Shown in pieces: positions 18,528 to 28,585 of a stretch of 35,181 nucleotides of DNA. Source of the DNA: Variovorax sp. (GTDB taxonomy: Bacteria > Pseudomonadota > Gammaproteobacteria > Burkholderiales > Burkholderiaceae_C); NCBI GenBank assembly GCA_004210915.1, contig SEGS01000055.1:1-35181 (forward strand). The letters are read 5' to 3'. Numbering within the stretch: the first letter of the stretch is position 1; each line of letters starts with the position of its first letter. The position numbers were made by a program, and so were the translations under genes. The notes under the pieces are model-generated. The model was not told the DNA's origin and did no database searches. It saw only the letters and a list, made by a program, of their open reading frames with translations.

Positions 18528-19310
18528 ATGACCGCCGAACTCAAGAGCACGACCGAAGGCAGCACCATGGTGCTGACCCTCGCGAACCCCGCCCAGCGCA
18601 ATGCGCTGGGACCCGCGATCTACAGCGCCGGCATCGAAGCCCTCAACGGTGCCGAAAGCAGCGATGAAATCCGCAGCGTGGTGATCGTGGGCGAAGGCGC
18701 TTTCTTCAGCGCAGGCGGATCGCTGCAGCGGCTGGCCGACAACCGCGCGCACGACCCAGCCGTGCAGGCCGAAAGCCTCGAGGGCCTGCACAACTGGATC
18801 GATTCCATCCGCACCTTTCCCAAGCCCGTGATCGCCGCCGTCGAAGGGGCGGCCGCTGGCGCGGGTTTCTCGCTGGCACTGGCCTGCGACTTCGTGATCG
18901 CGGCTCGCGATGCAGTCTTCGCCGCTTCGTACAGCAACGTCGCGCTCTCGCCCGATGGCGGGCTGAGCTGGCATCTCGCGCAGGCGCTGCCGCGCCAGCT
19001 TGCCAGCGAGTGGCTGATGGGCGGTCAACGTGTGGCAGCGGAACGGTTGCACGCCTTCGGCCTGGTCAACCAGCTGAGCGAGAACGGGCAGGCGCTGGCC
19101 GTTGCGCTGACATTGGCCGAGACGCTGAACGCCCGCGCGCCGAATGCGCTGGCCAGCATCAAGGAGCTTCTGACCGAGGCACGGGGCGCGACGTTGCCCG
19201 CGCAACTCGCGCTCGAACGCGATCACTTCGTGCGCAACCTGCACCATGCGAATGCCGGCATCGGCATTGCGGCCTTCCTGGCCAAAGAGACGCCGCGCTA
19301 CGGCCAATGA
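18528..19310 (+). CDS. Enoyl-CoA hydratase/isomerase family protein (PaaG-like)
   Basis: 260-residue crotonase-fold protein. Oxyanion-hole segments are FFSAGGSLQRL (59-69) and AAAGAGFSLALACD (108-121). The two catalytic glutamates of true enoyl-CoA hydratases are not in place: the second segment has FSLALACD, and the later position carries D143 (LSPDGGLSW). That aspartate matches the catalytic residue of PaaG-type isomerases, so a double-bond isomerase (enoyl-CoA delta3/delta2 or ring-epoxide type) is more likely than a hydratase. The ATG lies 16 bp after the 3-hydroxyacyl-CoA dehydrogenase stop, so the two are surely co-transcribed. The exact substrate is unknown. Confidence 0.88.
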   Translation: MTAELKSTTEGSTMVLTLANPAQRNALGPAIYSAGIEALNGAESSDEIRSVVIVGEGAFFSAGGSLQRLADNRAHDPAVQAESLEGLHNWIDSIRTFPKPVIAAVEGAAAGAGFSLALACDFVIAARDAVFAASYSNVALSPDGGLSWHLAQALPRQLASEWLMGGQRVAAERLHAFGLVNQLSENGQALAVALTLAETLNARAPNALASIKELLTEARGATLPAQLALERDHFVRNLHHANAGIGIAAFLAKETPRYGQ

Positions 19311-19367
19311 CGCCGCCGTCACGCGCGTGACAACCCTTCCCTTCCCAGTCGCCGACAGGACAGACCA

Positions 19368-20087
19368 ATGGACGACCCCATTCTTACCATCGAAGAACGT
19401 GAAGCGATCAACAGCGGTCGCTGGTTCGCTTCCCTTTCACCTTCCCTCCGCCACGACATTCTTCGATGTGCCTACGTCAAACGCTACAAGGACGGCGACC
19501 TGCTGGCCGCGCGCGGCGACCCGCCCGACCAGTGGATCGCATGCGCCAAGGGCGCGGTGCGTGTGAGCTCGACGGCGGTGTCGGGCAAGCAGGTCACGCT
19601 GACGTACGTGGAGCCGGGCATCTGGTTCGGCGATGTGGCGATGTTCGACGGCGATCGGCGCACGCACGATGCCTACGCGCATGGCGAGACCACCACGCTC
19701 AACGTGGCGCGTGCCGATTTCCAGAAGATCCTGGCCATGCACGTCGAGCTGTACGAGGCGCTCATGCGCCTTCAGGCGCGGCGCATTCGCACGCTGTTCG
19801 GTCTGGTGGAAGACCTCAACACCCTGCCCTTGCGCGCGCGGCTGGCCAAGCAGCTCATTCACCTCGTTCGCAGCTATGGCGTGCCGAGCCTGGCCGATGG
19901 CAATCAGATGCGCATCGGCCTGCACCTGGCGCAGGAAGAGCTCGCGCAACTGCTCGGTGCCTCGCGCCAGCGTGTCAACCAGGAACTCAAGGCCATGGAG
20001 CGGGACGATGTGATCCGCATCGAACCGGGCGGCCTGGTGGTACGCGATCGCGCCGCGCTGATGCGCATCTCCGAAGCGGACGTTTGA
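19368..20087 (+). CDS. Crp/Fnr family transcriptional regulator
   Basis: 239-residue regulator. The N-terminal cyclic-nucleotide-binding-like beta barrel (about 20-125) contains GIWFGDVAMFDGDRRTHDA, a degenerate form of the phosphate-binding cassette with D where Crp has E. A long dimerisation helix follows (about 127-165). The Crp-type helix-turn-helix is at about 186-215 (LAQEELAQLLGASRQRVNQEL). Only two cysteines (34, 59) are present, so the FNR iron-sulphur cluster is ruled out. AGGACAG precedes the ATG. It sits within the acyl-CoA unit, 57 bp after the isomerase and 7 bp before the kinase, so it probably controls these genes, possibly in response to an acyl-CoA or another ligand. That ligand role is inference. 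Confidence 0.9.
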   Translation: MDDPILTIEEREAINSGRWFASLSPSLRHDILRCAYVKRYKDGDLLAARGDPPDQWIACAKGAVRVSSTAVSGKQVTLTYVEPGIWFGDVAMFDGDRRTHDAYAHGETTTLNVARADFQKILAMHVELYEALMRLQARRIRTLFGLVEDLNTLPLRARLAKQLIHLVRSYGVPSLADGNQMRIGLHLAQEELAQLLGASRQRVNQELKAMERDDVIRIEPGGLVVRDRAALMRISEADV

Positions 20088-20094
20088 TTCCCTC

Positions 20095-21207
20095 ATGACC
20101 CAAGCCCAAGATTTCAGCAGCTTCATCGGCACCCGCGCGGTCTCGCAACAGCACAGCGTCGACATCGAGGCGCTCTCCGCCTGGCTCGAAAAGAACCTCA
20201 ATGGTTTCAAGGGCCCGCTCACGGTCGAGATGTTCAAGGGCGGGCAATCCAACCCGACCTATAAATTGATCACGCCAGCGCGAAGCTACGTGATGCGCGC
20301 CAAGCCGGGGCCGGTTGCCAAGCTGCTGCCTTCGGCGCACGCGGTCGAGCGCGAATACAAGGTCATGAAGGGCTTGGCAGGCACCGACGTGCCCGTGCCG
20401 ACGATGTATGGCCTGTGCGAAGACGAGTCCGTCATCGGCCGTGCCTTCTACGTCATGGAATGCATGGAAGGCCGCGTGCTGTGGGACCAGTCATTGCCCG
20501 GCTTCAGCAACGCCGAGCGCGCCGCGTACTACGACGAGATGAACCGCGTGATCGCGGCACTGCACACGGTCGACTTCGCCGCGCGCGGCCTGGGCGACTT
20601 CGGCAAGCCCGGCAACTATTTCGAGCGTCAGATTGGCCGCTGGAGCAAGCAATACAAGGCCTCGGCCGACGGCGCCGGCGAGCTGTCTCAGCCCATCGAC
20701 GCGATGGAGCGCCTGATCGACTGGCTGCCCGCGCACATGCCCGACAGCGCGCGCGACGAAAGCAAAGTGTCGATCGTGCATGGCGACTACCGCCTGGACA
20801 ACGTGATGTTCCACGCGACCGAGCCGCGCATCATCGCCGTGCTCGACTGGGAGTTGTCGACCCTCGGCCACCCGCTCGCCGACTTCAGCTACCACTGCAT
20901 GTCCTGGCACATGCCGCCGACCACCGGGCGCGGCATCGGCGGCGTCGACGTGGCGGCGCTCGGCATCCCGACCGAAGCCGAATACATCGCCCGCTATTGC
21001 GAGCGCACACGCATCAGTACGCCCGAAGCGCTGGCGCCCGACTGGAAGTTTTATCTCGCCTACAACCTTTTCCGCATGGCAGCCATCCTGCAAGGCATTG
21101 CCAAGCGGGTGGAAGCCGGCACTGCGTCGAGCGATCAGGCCATGGCCTCCGCACGCAGCGCGCGACCGATGGCCGACATGGCCTGGCAATTCGCCCAAAA
21201 GGCGTAA
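20095..21207 (+). CDS. APH-type phosphotransferase family protein (LvaA / ACAD11 kinase-domain-like)
   Basis: 370-residue protein with the aminoglycoside-phosphotransferase/choline-kinase fold. [12 protein letters not shown] (48-58) is the nucleotide loop, with K70 following in [16 protein letters not shown] (229-236) is the Brenner motif with catalytic D231, and [10 protein letters not shown] (251-260) carries the Mg-binding D251. This [18 protein letters not shown] style is that of the kinase half of ACAD10/ACAD11 and of LvaA, which phosphorylate the 4-hydroxyl of hydroxyacyl-CoAs, rather than that of antibiotic kinases. The start ATG is 7 bp after the regulator stop. The following gene is an acyl-CoA dehydrogenase of matching type. 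The substrate is an inference. Confidence 0.88.
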   Translation: MTQAQDFSSFIGTRAVSQQHSVDIEALSAWLEKNLNGFKGPLTVEMFKGGQSNPTYKLITPARSYVMRAKPGPVAKLLPSAHAVEREYKVMKGLAGTDVPVPTMYGLCEDESVIGRAFYVMECMEGRVLWDQSLPGFSNAERAAYYDEMNRVIAALHTVDFAARGLGDFGKPGNYFERQIGRWSKQYKASADGAGELSQPIDAMERLIDWLPAHMPDSARDESKVSIVHGDYRLDNVMFHATEPRIIAVLDWELSTLGHPLADFSYHCMSWHMPPTTGRGIGGVDVAALGIPTEAEYIARYCERTRISTPEALAPDWKFYLAYNLFRMAAILQGIAKRVEAGTASSDQAMASARSARPMADMAWQFAQKA

Positions 21208-21239
21208 GCCGAATCTTTTCCCCGACCCCAGGAGACAGC

Positions 21240-22514
21240 ATGGATTTCGAATACTCGGCCAAAACCAAAGACCTCCAGAAGCGCGTCAAAGCCTTCATGG
21301 ACGCGCACATCTACCCGGCCGAGGCCGACTACGCCGCCGAACTCGCTGCCAATACAGCCGCTGGCAAGCGCTGGACCGCGCTGAACACCGTCGAAAAGGT
21401 GAAGGAAAAGGCCAAAGCCCAAGGCTTGTGGAACTTGTTCCTGCCAGTCGACAGCGCTGCGGCTTCCGGCTACGAGGGCGCGGGCCTCACGAACCAGGAA
21501 TACGCACCGCTGGCCGAGATCATGGGCGCGGTCCCCTGGGCGAGCGAAGCCTTCAACTGCTCGGCGCCCGACACCGGCAACATGGAAACGATCGCGCGTT
21601 ATGGCTCCGAAGCGATCAAGGCGCGCTGGCTCAAGCCGTTGCTCGAAGGCCAGATCCGCTCGGCCTTCGCAATGACCGAGCCCGATGTCGCGTCGAGCGA
21701 CGCGACGAATATCTCAACCAGCATCGTGCGCGACGGCAACGACTACGTCATCAACGGCCGCAAGTGGTGGATCTCCGGCGCTGCCGATCCGCGCTGCGCC
21801 GTGTACATCACGATGGGCAAGAGCGATCCTGATGCGCCGCGGCACTCGCAGCAGAGCATGATCATCGTGCCGGCCGACGCCAAGGGCATCAACATCATCC
21901 GCCCGCTCACCGTCATGGGCTTCGATGACGCGCCCCACGGCCACGTCGAAATGACCTTCGACAACGTGCGCGTGCCCGTCGACAACATCCTGCTGGGTGA
22001 AGGCCGTGGTTTCGAGATCGCTCAGGGTCGCCTCGGCCCTGGACGCATCCACCATTGCATGCGGCTGATTGGCCTGGCCGAGCGCGCGCTCGAATTGATG
22101 TGCAAGCGCGCTTCGTCGCGCGTGGCCTTCGGCAAGACCGTGGCGTCGCAGACCGTCACGCAGGAACGCATCGCTGAAGCGCGCTGCAAGATCGACATGG
22201 CGCGCCTGCTCACGCTCAAGGCCGCCTGGCTGATGGACGTGGCCGGCAACAAGGTCGCCAAGAACGAGATCGCGATGATCAAGGTGGTCGCACCGTCGAT
22301 GGCCTGCCAGGTGATCGACTGGGCCATGCAGGTGCACGGTGGCGGCGGTATGTCCGACGATTTCCCGCTGGCCTACGCGTACACCAACGCCCGTACGCTG
22401 CGCTTTGCCGACGGCCCGGACGAAGTGCACCGCAACGCGATTGCCAAGTGGGAATTGGGCAAGTACGCACCCGCGAAGGCTGGCGAAGAGGCCGTGCCCG
22501 TCACGCGCTTCTGA
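21240..22514 (+). CDS. Acyl-CoA dehydrogenase family protein (ACAD10/11- or LvaC-like)
   Basis: 424-residue FAD-dependent acyl-CoA dehydrogenase. The N-terminal helical domain (about 1-140) is followed by the beta domain, with [16 protein letters not shown] (142-157) and [11 protein letters not shown] for flavin/substrate contacts. The C-terminal helical domain has [16 protein letters not shown] (364-379) and the catalytic base E395 in [18 protein letters not shown]. The GPDEVH form of this motif is the one I associate with ACAD10/11-type enzymes. The ATG at 21240 has a strong AGGAGA site eight bases upstream. It follows the kinase by 32 bp and ends the operon at a terminator. The two halves fused in human ACAD11 are separate genes here. 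Confidence 0.93.
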   Translation: MDFEYSAKTKDLQKRVKAFMDAHIYPAEADYAAELAANTAAGKRWTALNTVEKVKEKAKAQGLWNLFLPVDSAAASGYEGAGLTNQEYAPLAEIMGAVPWASEAFNCSAPDTGNMETIARYGSEAIKARWLKPLLEGQIRSAFAMTEPDVASSDATNISTSIVRDGNDYVINGRKWWISGAADPRCAVYITMGKSDPDAPRHSQQSMIIVPADAKGINIIRPLTVMGFDDAPHGHVEMTFDNVRVPVDNILLGEGRGFEIAQGRLGPGRIHHCMRLIGLAERALELMCKRASSRVAFGKTVASQTVTQERIAEARCKIDMARLLTLKAAWLMDVAGNKVAKNEIAMIKVVAPSMACQVIDWAMQVHGGGGMSDDFPLAYAYTNARTLRFADGPDEVHRNAIAKWELGKYAPAKAGEEAVPVTRF

Positions 22515-22550
22515 TCCTGCTCGGCAACCCGCTGCCAGGGTGACACCCGA

Positions 22551-22583
22551 AGCCGCCCGCGTCGATGACGCCGGCGGCTTTTT
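22551..22583 (+). terminator. Rho-independent terminator of the acyl-CoA operon
   Basis: AGCCGCC (22551-22557) pairs with GGCGGCT (22573-22579). An inner CGTC/GACG stem (22560-22563, 22567-22570) and a T run to 22583 complete it. It lies 37 bp after the acyl-CoA dehydrogenase stop and immediately before the convergent GNAT stop. Confidence 0.88.
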
Positions 22584-22587
22584 CCGT

Positions 22588-22920
22588 CTACAGCTTCTTT
22601 TGCAGGAAGACGGCCGCGCCGAAAGCAGGATCGAGCTGGTAGCCGGCGAAACCTTCGTCATGCACATTGACGAGCGGGCGGCACGCGAAGGTCGAGAAGC
22701 CCTCGATGCAGTTGACGAGCCCGACCGGCGCGTCGTCGTCGAAAGCCAGCACGCTGTACGCCTGGGGCCGCGCAGCCAAGGCCGTCGGCAGGCCCTGTTT
22801 CACATCGGCAGTCAGCGGCGTGCCGCCACCGGCGGGGTCGTTGGCGTAGGCGTCCAGCAATCCGACCAGTGCGGCGGCATGTGCGGGGTTGCGGTAGTCG
22901 GCCAGAAAGATGTCGATCAC
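22588..22920 (-). CDS. GNAT-type acetyltransferase remnant, internally deleted
   Basis: 110 residues, against about 150-160 for the relatives I recall. Residues 1-88 are a normal GNAT N-terminal half (SVLAFDDDAPVGLVN and GFSTFACRPLVNVHD). Residues 89-110 (EGFAGYQLDPAFG to FLQKKL) are the normal C-terminal end. The roughly 47 residues that should lie between, including the R/Q-x-x-G-x-G/A acetyl-CoA pyrophosphate loop and the following helix, are missing without loss of frame. The junction is near base 22656. The protein is therefore unlikely to bind acetyl-CoA. Start: GTG at 22918-22920, overlapping the MOSC-gene stop (GTGA). The original acceptor substrate is unknown. Confidence 0.75.
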   Translation of the reverse strand: MIDIFLADYRNPAHAAALVGLLDAYANDPAGGGTPLTADVKQGLPTALAARPQAYSVLAFDDDAPVGLVNCIEGFSTFACRPLVNVHDEGFAGYQLDPAFGAAVFLQKKL

Positions 22921-23480
22921 ACAGGCTCCAGTGGGCGCGGCTCACCCGCGGGCAGTTCGATGGCGATGATGCCGCCGGCGCAGACCTCGCCGCCGGAGAC
23001 GACAACGGCCATGACGCCGGCTTTGCGCACCAGTCCGCCGTCCGCGTCGCGCGAGAGCGTCGCGGCCATCAGGCCCTTTTGAAAACGATCAATCTGACTG
23101 CAAGGATTGCGCAGGCCGGTGAGCTCCACCACCGCTTGCGCGCCCAGGTGCAATCGGGCCCCGGTGGGCAACGCCAGCAGGTCGATGCCGCGCGTCGTGA
23201 TGTTCTCGCCCAGGTCGCCAGGGAAGACGGCGAAACCTGCCTCGATGAGTTCATCAAACAATTCGGCGTGCAGCAGATGCACCTGGCGCAGGTTCGGCGC
23301 GCTGGCATTGCGCGCGACGCGCGAGCGGTGCTGCACGGTGCGGCCCGCGTGCGCGTCACCCTCGACGCCCAGGCCCGCGAGCAGGTGGACCGAGGGCTCC
23401 GCGAATTTGGAGAAACCGTGAACGTCGCTCGCGTGCACTGCAAGAACCTGCGGCTCGCGCTGCCCTCCTGGCTCGCTCAA
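22917..23480 (-). CDS. MOSC domain-containing protein
   Basis: About 187 residues. MOSC domains are a beta-strand-rich fold, found at the C-terminus of molybdenum-cofactor sulphurase, that carries a sulphur-binding cysteine. Here C127 in [10 protein letters not shown] is that residue. [20 protein letters not shown] (88-107) and GLGVEGDAH (37-45) are family motifs. It is a stand-alone MOSC protein of the YiiM type. The start is uncertain: I take the TTG at 23478-23480, which overlaps the glmM stop as TTGA. A GGAGGG follows shortly downstream, so a slightly later GTG/CTG start is also possible. The gene ends with GTGA overlap into the GNAT remnant. No molybdenum genes are nearby. Confidence 0.82.
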   Translation of the reverse strand: MSEPGGQREPQVLAVHASDVHGFSKFAEPSVHLLAGLGVEGDAHAGRTVQHRSRVARNASAPNLRQVHLLHAELFDELIEAGFAVFPGDLGENITTRGIDLLALPTGARLHLGAQAVVELTGLRNPCSQIDRFQKGLMAATLSRDADGGLVRKAGVMAVVVSGGEVCAGGIIAIELPAGEPRPLEPV

Positions 23481-24814
23481 GCCGCCGGCTCCAACGTCGC
23501 GGCGATGCGGCGCGCACAAGCCTCCGCCTGCTGCGCATCGCGCGCTTCCACCATCACGCGCACGAGCGGTTCGGTGCCACTCGCGCGGATCAACACGCGG
23601 CCATCGTCGCCCAATTCGGCTTCGGCCCGGCGGGTCTCGCTCGCGAGGGCTTCGCTGGACTTCCAGTCCTGCCCGGGCGTGAGACGCACGTTGATCAAGG
23701 TCTGTGGAAACAAGGTGACGCCCGCGAGCAGTTCGCCCACGGTCTTGCCACTGCGCACACAGGCCTGGAGCACCTGCAAGGCGCTGACGATGCCGTCGCC
23801 GGTCGTGTGGCGGTCGAGCGCCAGCAGGTGGCCCGAGCCTTCGCCGCCCAACTGCCAGCCGCGCTTGTCGAGTTCCTCGAGCACGTAGCGGTCGCCCACC
23901 TTGGCGCGGACGAAGGCGATGCCCTGGGCACGGAATGCCATTTCGACCGCCTTGTTGGTCATCAGCGTGCCGACGACCCCTTCGGGCTTGCTGCCCCGCG
24001 CCATGCGCTCGGCGACCATCAGGTAAAGCAGTTCATCGCCATTGAACAGGCGGCCGTCCGCGTCGACCAACTGCAGGCGGTCGGCGTCACCGTCGAGCGC
24101 GATGCCGTAGTCGGCGCCTTGGGCCAGCACCGCCTCGATCAGCGCCTGCGGATGCGTGGCGCCAACGCCCTCGTTGATGTTGAGCCCGTCCGGGGCGCAA
24201 CCGATGCTCACCACCTCTGCGCCCAACTCATGAAACACCTGCGGCGCCACCTGGTAGGCCGCGCCGTGCGCGCCATCAACCACGAGCTTCATGCCGCGCA
24301 GCGTCAGGTCGGAAGCAAAAGTGCTCTTGCAGAACTCTGTGTAGCGGCCTGCGGCATCGTCCAGCCGGCGGGCCTTGCCCAAAGCGGCGGACTCGGCCCA
24401 CACCGGCGGCTGCTGCAACGCGGCTTCCACCGCTTCTTCCCACTCGTCGCTGAGCTTGGTGCCTTGCGCGCTGAAGAACTTGATGCCGTTGTCGGGAAAG
24501 GCGTTGTGGCTGGCGCTGATGACCACGCCCAAGCTGGCGCGCTGCGCACGTGTCAGGTAAGCCACGCCCGGGGTGGGCAACGGCCCGAGCAACACAACGT
24601 CGACGCCCGCGGAGTTGAAGCCGGATTCGAGCGCCGACTCCAGCATGTAGCCCGAGATGCGGGTGTCCTTGCCGATCAGCACGCGCGGGCGCGCCTCGGT
24701 CTGCTTGAGCACGCGGCCGACAGCGTGCGCCAGCCGCAGCACGAAGTCGGGCGTGATGGGCGGCTGGCCGACCGTGCCGCGGATGCCGTCGGTGCCAAAG
24801 TATTTTCTTGTCAT
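23477..24814 (-). CDS. glmM: Phosphoglucosamine mutase
   Basis: 445-residue enzyme that converts glucosamine-6-phosphate to glucosamine-1-phosphate for UDP-GlcNAc, peptidoglycan and LPS synthesis. The phosphorylated serine is S102 in [18 protein letters not shown]. The metal-binding loop is DGDADR (241-246), the sugar-binding loop GEGSGH (324-329), and the C-terminal phosphate-binding loop [12 protein letters not shown]. The start is the ATG at 24812-24814 ([13 protein letters not shown]), the conserved beginning of the family; the 11 codons upstream are unconserved. It follows folP at a 91-bp distance, the conserved ftsH-folP-glmM order. Confidence 0.97.
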   Translation of the reverse strand: MTRKYFGTDGIRGTVGQPPITPDFVLRLAHAVGRVLKQTEARPRVLIGKDTRISGYMLESALESGFNSAGVDVVLLGPLPTPGVAYLTRAQRASLGVVISASHNAFPDNGIKFFSAQGTKLSDEWEEAVEAALQQPPVWAESAALGKARRLDDAAGRYTEFCKSTFASDLTLRGMKLVVDGAHGAAYQVAPQVFHELGAEVVSIGCAPDGLNINEGVGATHPQALIEAVLAQGADYGIALDGDADRLQLVDADGRLFNGDELLYLMVAERMARGSKPEGVVGTLMTNKAVEMAFRAQGIAFVRAKVGDRYVLEELDKRGWQLGGEGSGHLLALDRHTTGDGIVSALQVLQACVRSGKTVGELLAGVTLFPQTLINVRLTPGQDWKSSEALASETRRAEAELGDDGRVLIRASGTEPLVRVMVEARDAQQAEACARRIAATLEPAA

Positions 24815-24905
24815 GGGTGAAGCTTGATCAGGACTGCAGGAGCGCAAAACGAACTGCCTGGCGTATGAGGGATGCTTGGGTCTTCACGAGATTGTCATGC
24901 GTCCA

Positions 24906-25742
24906 TCATGCACCCCGGGCAGCACGCCACACCGCGAACGCCGAGACCGTGTCGCGTACATCATGCACGCGCACGATTGATGCGCCCCGCTCCACCGCCA
25001 ACACCGCTGCGACGACGCTGGGCAGCGCCCGGTCACGCGCCGCGTCGATGCCTGTCACCGCGCCCAGCGACGACTTGCGTGACCAGCCGCACAGCAAAGG
25101 GTGCCCCGCCGCCAGCAACTCGCGTTGCCGCGCCAGCAAGGCGAAGTTCTGCGCGACGGTCTTGCCGAACCCGATGCCCGGGTCGAGACAGACCCTGTCC
25201 GGCGCTACGTGCAGCGCCCGAAGCGCCGCCACCTGCGTTTCCCAGAAAGAGAGCAACGCCGAGACGACTTCGCCTTCCATGGGCATGGTCTGCATGGTCT
25301 GTGGATCGCGGTGCATGTGCATCAGGCAAACCCCACACGAGCGGTGCGAAGCGACAGCCTCCCTGGCGCCCGGCTGCCGCAAGGCCCACACGTCGTTGAC
25401 GATGTCCACGCCCAGGTCCAGGGCCACGCGCATCACTTCCGGCTTGTAGGTGTCGATGGAGATCGGCACCCCGAGCTTCACCGCTTCGGTAAGCACAGGC
25501 AGGACACGCGCCAGCTCTTCATCGAGCGGCAGGGCCGGGCTTCCGGGCCGGGTGGACTCTCCGCCGATGTCCAGGATGTCGGCGCCCTCTCCGATCAGGC
25601 GCTCGCAGGCCTGGATAGCGTCACGCGCCGACGCATGCACACCTCCGTCGGAGAACGAGTCCGGCGTCACGTTGACGATGGCCATCACGCGAGGGACTGC
25701 CAAGTCGATCACGTAACGGGCGGTGCGCCATACCCGTGTCAT
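24906..25742 (-). CDS. folP: Dihydropteroate synthase
   Basis: 278-residue enzyme that condenses dihydropterin pyrophosphate with p-aminobenzoate in folate synthesis, the sulfonamide target. Motifs are MAIVNVTPDSFSDGG (20-34), DIGGESTRPG (58-67), SIDTYKPEV (95-103), the D-P-G-I-G-F-G-K pterin loop and GWSRKSSLG near 227-235. The ATG at 25740-25742 has a strong GGAGGT five bases upstream. A terminator-like hairpin after ftsH ends 14 bp before this start, so expression depends on read-through or on a promoter I do not see. glmM follows downstream. Confidence 0.96.
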   Translation of the reverse strand: MTRVWRTARYVIDLAVPRVMAIVNVTPDSFSDGGVHASARDAIQACERLIGEGADILDIGGESTRPGSPALPLDEELARVLPVLTEAVKLGVPISIDTYKPEVMRVALDLGVDIVNDVWALRQPGAREAVASHRSCGVCLMHMHRDPQTMQTMPMEGEVVSALLSFWETQVAALRALHVAPDRVCLDPGIGFGKTVAQNFALLARQRELLAAGHPLLCGWSRKSSLGAVTGIDAARDRALPSVVAAVLAVERGASIVRVHDVRDTVSAFAVWRAARGA

Positions 25743-25747
25743 TCACG

Positions 25748-25753
25748 ACCTCC
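25748..25753 (-). promoter_or_regulatory. Ribosome binding site of folP, just after a terminator
   Basis: GGAGGT lies five bases before the folP ATG and only three bases past the T tract of the ftsH terminator. This fixes the folP start and places its translation signal directly against the terminator. Confidence 0.75.
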
Positions 25754-25756
25754 ATG

Positions 25757-25780
25757 AAAAACGGGGCCCAAGGCCCCGTT
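25757..25780 (-). terminator. Terminator/attenuator between ftsH and folP
   Basis: On the minus strand AACGGGGCC (25780-25772) pairs perfectly with GGCCCCGTT (25768-25760) around a TTG loop and is followed by Ts (25761-25757). It lies 23 bp after the ftsH stop and 14 bp before the folP start. Confidence 0.85.
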
Positions 25781-25803
25781 CGTTGCTGCAGCGTGCACGC
25801 GCG

Positions 25804-27720
<1,917 letters not shown>

Positions 27721-27776
27721 ACAAAACTCCAGTCGAGAAGCGCGTGACGAAAATATGAAAACGCGCAGGAGAAACG

Positions 27777-27805
27777 CAATTGCCGCCTATTTTAGGCTTT
27801 TCAAG
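27777..27805 (-). promoter_or_regulatory. Possible heat-shock-type promoter of ftsH with palindromic spacer
   Basis: On the minus strand CTTGAAA (27805-27799) equals the sigma-32 -35 consensus. Fourteen bases on, GGCAATTG only weakly resembles the CCCCATNT -10. The spacer holds a perfect inverted repeat, GCCTA-AAA-TAGGC (27797-27785). The ftsH start is about 57 bp downstream. The weak -10 makes this tentative. Confidence 0.35.
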
Positions 27806-27885
27806 TTGCGGAAAGCCCTGAATTCCCTACAGCAGCCTCAGGTGCTGAGAGGGATTGGCGACTTGCCGCCGCCGCTGCGGCTGTA

Positions 27886-28566
27886 TCAATTCGTAACGGT
27901 TTCGGCTTGCCCAAGGCCTATCAGGAAGGTCTCCGACGACTTGTCACGCGAGGCCTTGGGTTTGAGACGCTTCACGGTACGGAAGTTCGCCTTGAACAAG
28001 CGCACCAGATCGTCGTAGCCGCTGCCGTGGAACACCTTGGCGACGAGCGCACCTTCCGCCTTCATGTGACGCTGCGTGAAGTCGATGGCCAGTTCGACCA
28101 GATGCGCGATGCGTGCCGTGTCTGCGGAGGCGATGCCCGAGAGATTCGGCGCCATGTCTGACACGACGACATCGGCCAGGCGCCCGCCCATCACGACCGC
28201 GAGCTGGTCGAGCACGGCGTCCTCGCGAAAATCGCCTTGGAGAAAGATCACGCCTTCGATCGGTTCCATCTGCAGTAGATCGAGCGCAATGATGGTGCCA
28301 TCAAGCGCGCCGGCCGCGGCACCGCCGGGCGACATGCGGCGCCGGACGTACTGGCTCCACGCGCCGGGCGTCGATCCCAGATCCACGACCAGTTGGCCCG
28401 GCCGGATGAGCCCGAGCGTCTCGTCGATCTCCTTGAGCTTGTAGGCGGCACGCGCCCGGTAGCCTTCGCGCGTGGCCAGCTTGACGTAGGGATCGTTGAT
28501 GTGATCGTGCAGCCAGGCCTTGTTCACCTTCTTGCCGGGCTTGTCGCTTTTCTTGGAAGTGTTCAT
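27886..28566 (-). CDS. rlmE: 23S rRNA (uridine(2552)-2'-O)-methyltransferase RlmE (RrmJ/FtsJ)
   Basis: 226-residue SAM-dependent methyltransferase that 2'-O-methylates U2552 of 23S rRNA late in 50S assembly. The K-D-K-E catalytic tetrad is K43 (AAYKLKEID), D137 ([11 protein letters not shown]), K177 (LVAKVFHG) and E212 ([10 protein letters not shown]). The SAM motif is [12 protein letters not shown] (61-72). The first 17 residues are a lysine-rich extension. The ATG at 28564-28566 is only 19 bp from the divergent yhbY start and has no visible Shine-Dalgarno, so a leaderless mRNA is plausible. ftsH follows 165 bp downstream. Confidence 0.96.
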   Translation of the reverse strand: MNTSKKSDKPGKKVNKAWLHDHINDPYVKLATREGYRARAAYKLKEIDETLGLIRPGQLVVDLGSTPGAWSQYVRRRMSPGGAAAGALDGTIIALDLLQMEPIEGVIFLQGDFREDAVLDQLAVVMGGRLADVVVSDMAPNLSGIASADTARIAHLVELAIDFTQRHMKAEGALVAKVFHGSGYDDLVRLFKANFRTVKRLKPKASRDKSSETFLIGLGQAETVTN

Positions 28567-28573
28567 CTGGTTT

Positions 28574-28580
28574 GATAATA
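28574..28580. promoter_or_regulatory. Overlapping divergent -10 elements for rlmE and yhbY
   Basis: GATAATA reads GATAAT on the plus strand and TATTAT on the minus strand, each close to TATAAT. Each is about 7 bp from the start codon it faces. A TTGGAA at 28553-28558 is a candidate plus-strand -35 (spacing 15-17). Confidence 0.45.
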
Positions 28581-28585
28581 CGGGG

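Noticed and set aside
16991..19310. Phenylacetate degradation (paaH/paaG) as the pathway of the first two genes
   Set aside because: The enzymes resemble PaaH and PaaG, but no paaABCDE, paaK, paaZ or paaJ is present and the operon continues with an ACAD11-like pair. General acyl-CoA metabolism fits better.
20095..21207. Aminoglycoside resistance kinase
   Set aside because: It shares only the fold. The motif style, coupling to an acyl-CoA dehydrogenase and acyl-CoA context point to a hydroxyacyl-CoA kinase.
27785..27801. GCCTA-TTT-TAGGC followed by TTTT as a plus-strand terminator
   Set aside because: The stem is only five base pairs and no plus-strand gene ends here. It is better regarded as a possible operator in the ftsH promoter.
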